This document shows, piece after piece, positions 63,006-64,000 of a stretch of DNA of 64,000 nt. The position numbers and the translations under genes were made by a program. Position 1 is the stretch's first letter. Every line of letters begins with the position of its first letter. This DNA comes from Lucinisca nassula (Eukaryota; Mollusca; Bivalvia; Lucinida; Lucinidae), in assembly GCA_963580285.1 (NCBI GenBank), contig OY757011.1:97144678-97208677 (forward strand). Direction: 5' to 3'. The notes under the pieces were generated by a model. It had not been told where the DNA came from. It did no database searches and saw only the letters and a list, made by a program, of their open reading frames with translations.

Positions 63006-63165
63006 CCCAACAACCCTTCGTGAATCAGCAAAAGGAAGATAATCACCGTGGAAAAGATTTCATGATCAATATCCAAGAAACCTGTTGCCGACCCCGGCTG
63101 GTATCGAACCTGCGTTCTCCTGATCATAAGTCAGTCGCGCATCCGACTGAGCTACCGAGGCCGTT
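63006..63165 (-). mobile_element. SINE-X head, reverse
   Basis: ACCCCGGCTGGTATCGAACC ... GACTGAGCTACCGAGGCC is a reversed tRNA-like head. It lies tail-to-tail with the preceding copy. Confidence 0.8.
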
Positions 63166-63245
63166 CACATGCCTAGGGGGCTAACACTTAACCATTAGGT
63201 CTCTGAAAACAAAATGACTTCCTCGTTTTTTATATAAACACCCGA

Positions 63246-63474
63246 TTAACCCATGTACGCCTAGCAGCCTTTTGTGGGGACATTTGCAAACATTGCAGAC
63301 CAAGATCAGACGCCGCAACACCTGGTTATCATCTGTGTCTAAAATGTTTGCTGAAAGTACATACAATTTTTGCAAAATTTACTGCTAACAATACAAACCT
63401 GGCTCCCCTACAATTTGCCATGGACCACTCCAAACCTCTTAACTTGGAGATATCAATTGTCGTGTATGGGTTAA
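63246..63474. mobile_element. MITE-C copy between TTAA sites
   Basis: TTAACCCATGTACGCC and the inverted GTGTATGGGTTAA bound it. The internal palindrome is degenerate (GCAAACATTGCAGACC ... AAAATGTTTGC). 63475-64000 has only a palindrome relic near 63610-63680. Confidence 0.75.
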
Positions 63475-64000
63475 TGACACAAAAAAATTACATGATCGAC
63501 CCACACTCCGTACTTTTAACCCATCTTGTACTGAATGGAATCATCAACCTTTAGAGATGTCTGGTTGTGGTTTCTTTAAAATTGATCTGCAAAATGCTGA
63601 ACCTTTCGCAAACATGCAGTGAATGCCCTTATGAGACTCCGCGTTCTGTGGTATCTGTGGGCCTGCAATGTTTGCCAGTTGCCAGTTTTTGGATTTCCGG
63701 TACAAAATGAGCTGTAAAATGGGCTAATTGTACTGATCTATAAAAAGACGCTGAATGGTGAATTAGTCTACATTGTTTTCATTCACGTTTTTTTTTTTTA
63801 CACGGAGAATCCCTAAGTGAAGCCCTGTCACGGCAAGCTTTATTGATAAATTTATTAAGCATTTAATTTATTATATTTATTTCCATCGGCTGTTTCATTT
63901 AATGAGGAACTTCTGAAACTGTTTCGAATATTGCGCTATATTTTCTCACGATGTATCTTGGTGGTGATAAGGTCGTATGCATTAATGCATAAAGTAGTGC

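Overview
This window looks like nuclear DNA of an animal, most likely a bivalve mollusc (inference). The signs are short exons with clean GT-AG borders, four or five SINE families with tRNA-like heads, Penelope-like and mariner remnants, many foldback MITEs, and long arrays of diverged 150-310 bp repeats. No prokaryotic operon, true tRNA or rRNA gene, or CRISPR array is visible.

Host genes: I find two related spliced genes on the + strand, both in exons too short to stand out as long open frames. Gene 1 is partial (exons 481-641 and 4509-4667; its 5' exon lies before the window). Gene 2 appears complete: a signal-peptide exon (21128-21250), then 35486-35646 and 37481-37645, predicting a secreted protein of 146 residues. 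The exon pairs match in length, intron phase and sequence, so the genes are tandem paralogs about 30 kb apart. Family unrecognised.

Mobile DNA: 39916-51005 is an 11.1 kb Ty3/gypsy-type LTR retrotransposon on the - strand with two identical 181 bp LTRs. In element order it has: 5' LTR with a consensus splice donor; primer site; gag with an N-terminal helix-hairpin-helix and a basic tail in place of a zinc knuckle; a -1 frameshift signal (TTTAAAC plus a likely pseudoknot); pol (protease, RT, RNase H, integrase); a six-copy repeat; a strong splice acceptor; a zinc-finger plus TatD-family nuclease frame where env would sit; polypurine tract; 3' LTR. Three breaks bear on expression: a C11 run shifts the gag frame, gag and pol are out of frame (solved by the frameshift signal), and an amber codon splits the TatD domain.

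The rest is layered transposons. 1-39900 holds about 15 copies of MITE-A and about 16 of MITE-B (different ends, same central palindrome), TTAA-bounded MITE-C copies, other MITEs, SINEs, a Penelope-like RT pseudogene (29690-31022), its 3' tails, and a mariner pseudogene (31800-33350). Two nested insertions show that MITE-A inserts with no target-site duplication. 51206-61320 is mostly diverged tandem arrays, and the window ends in nested SINEs and a MITE-C copy. Family letters (MITE-A, SINE-R and so on) are my own labels.
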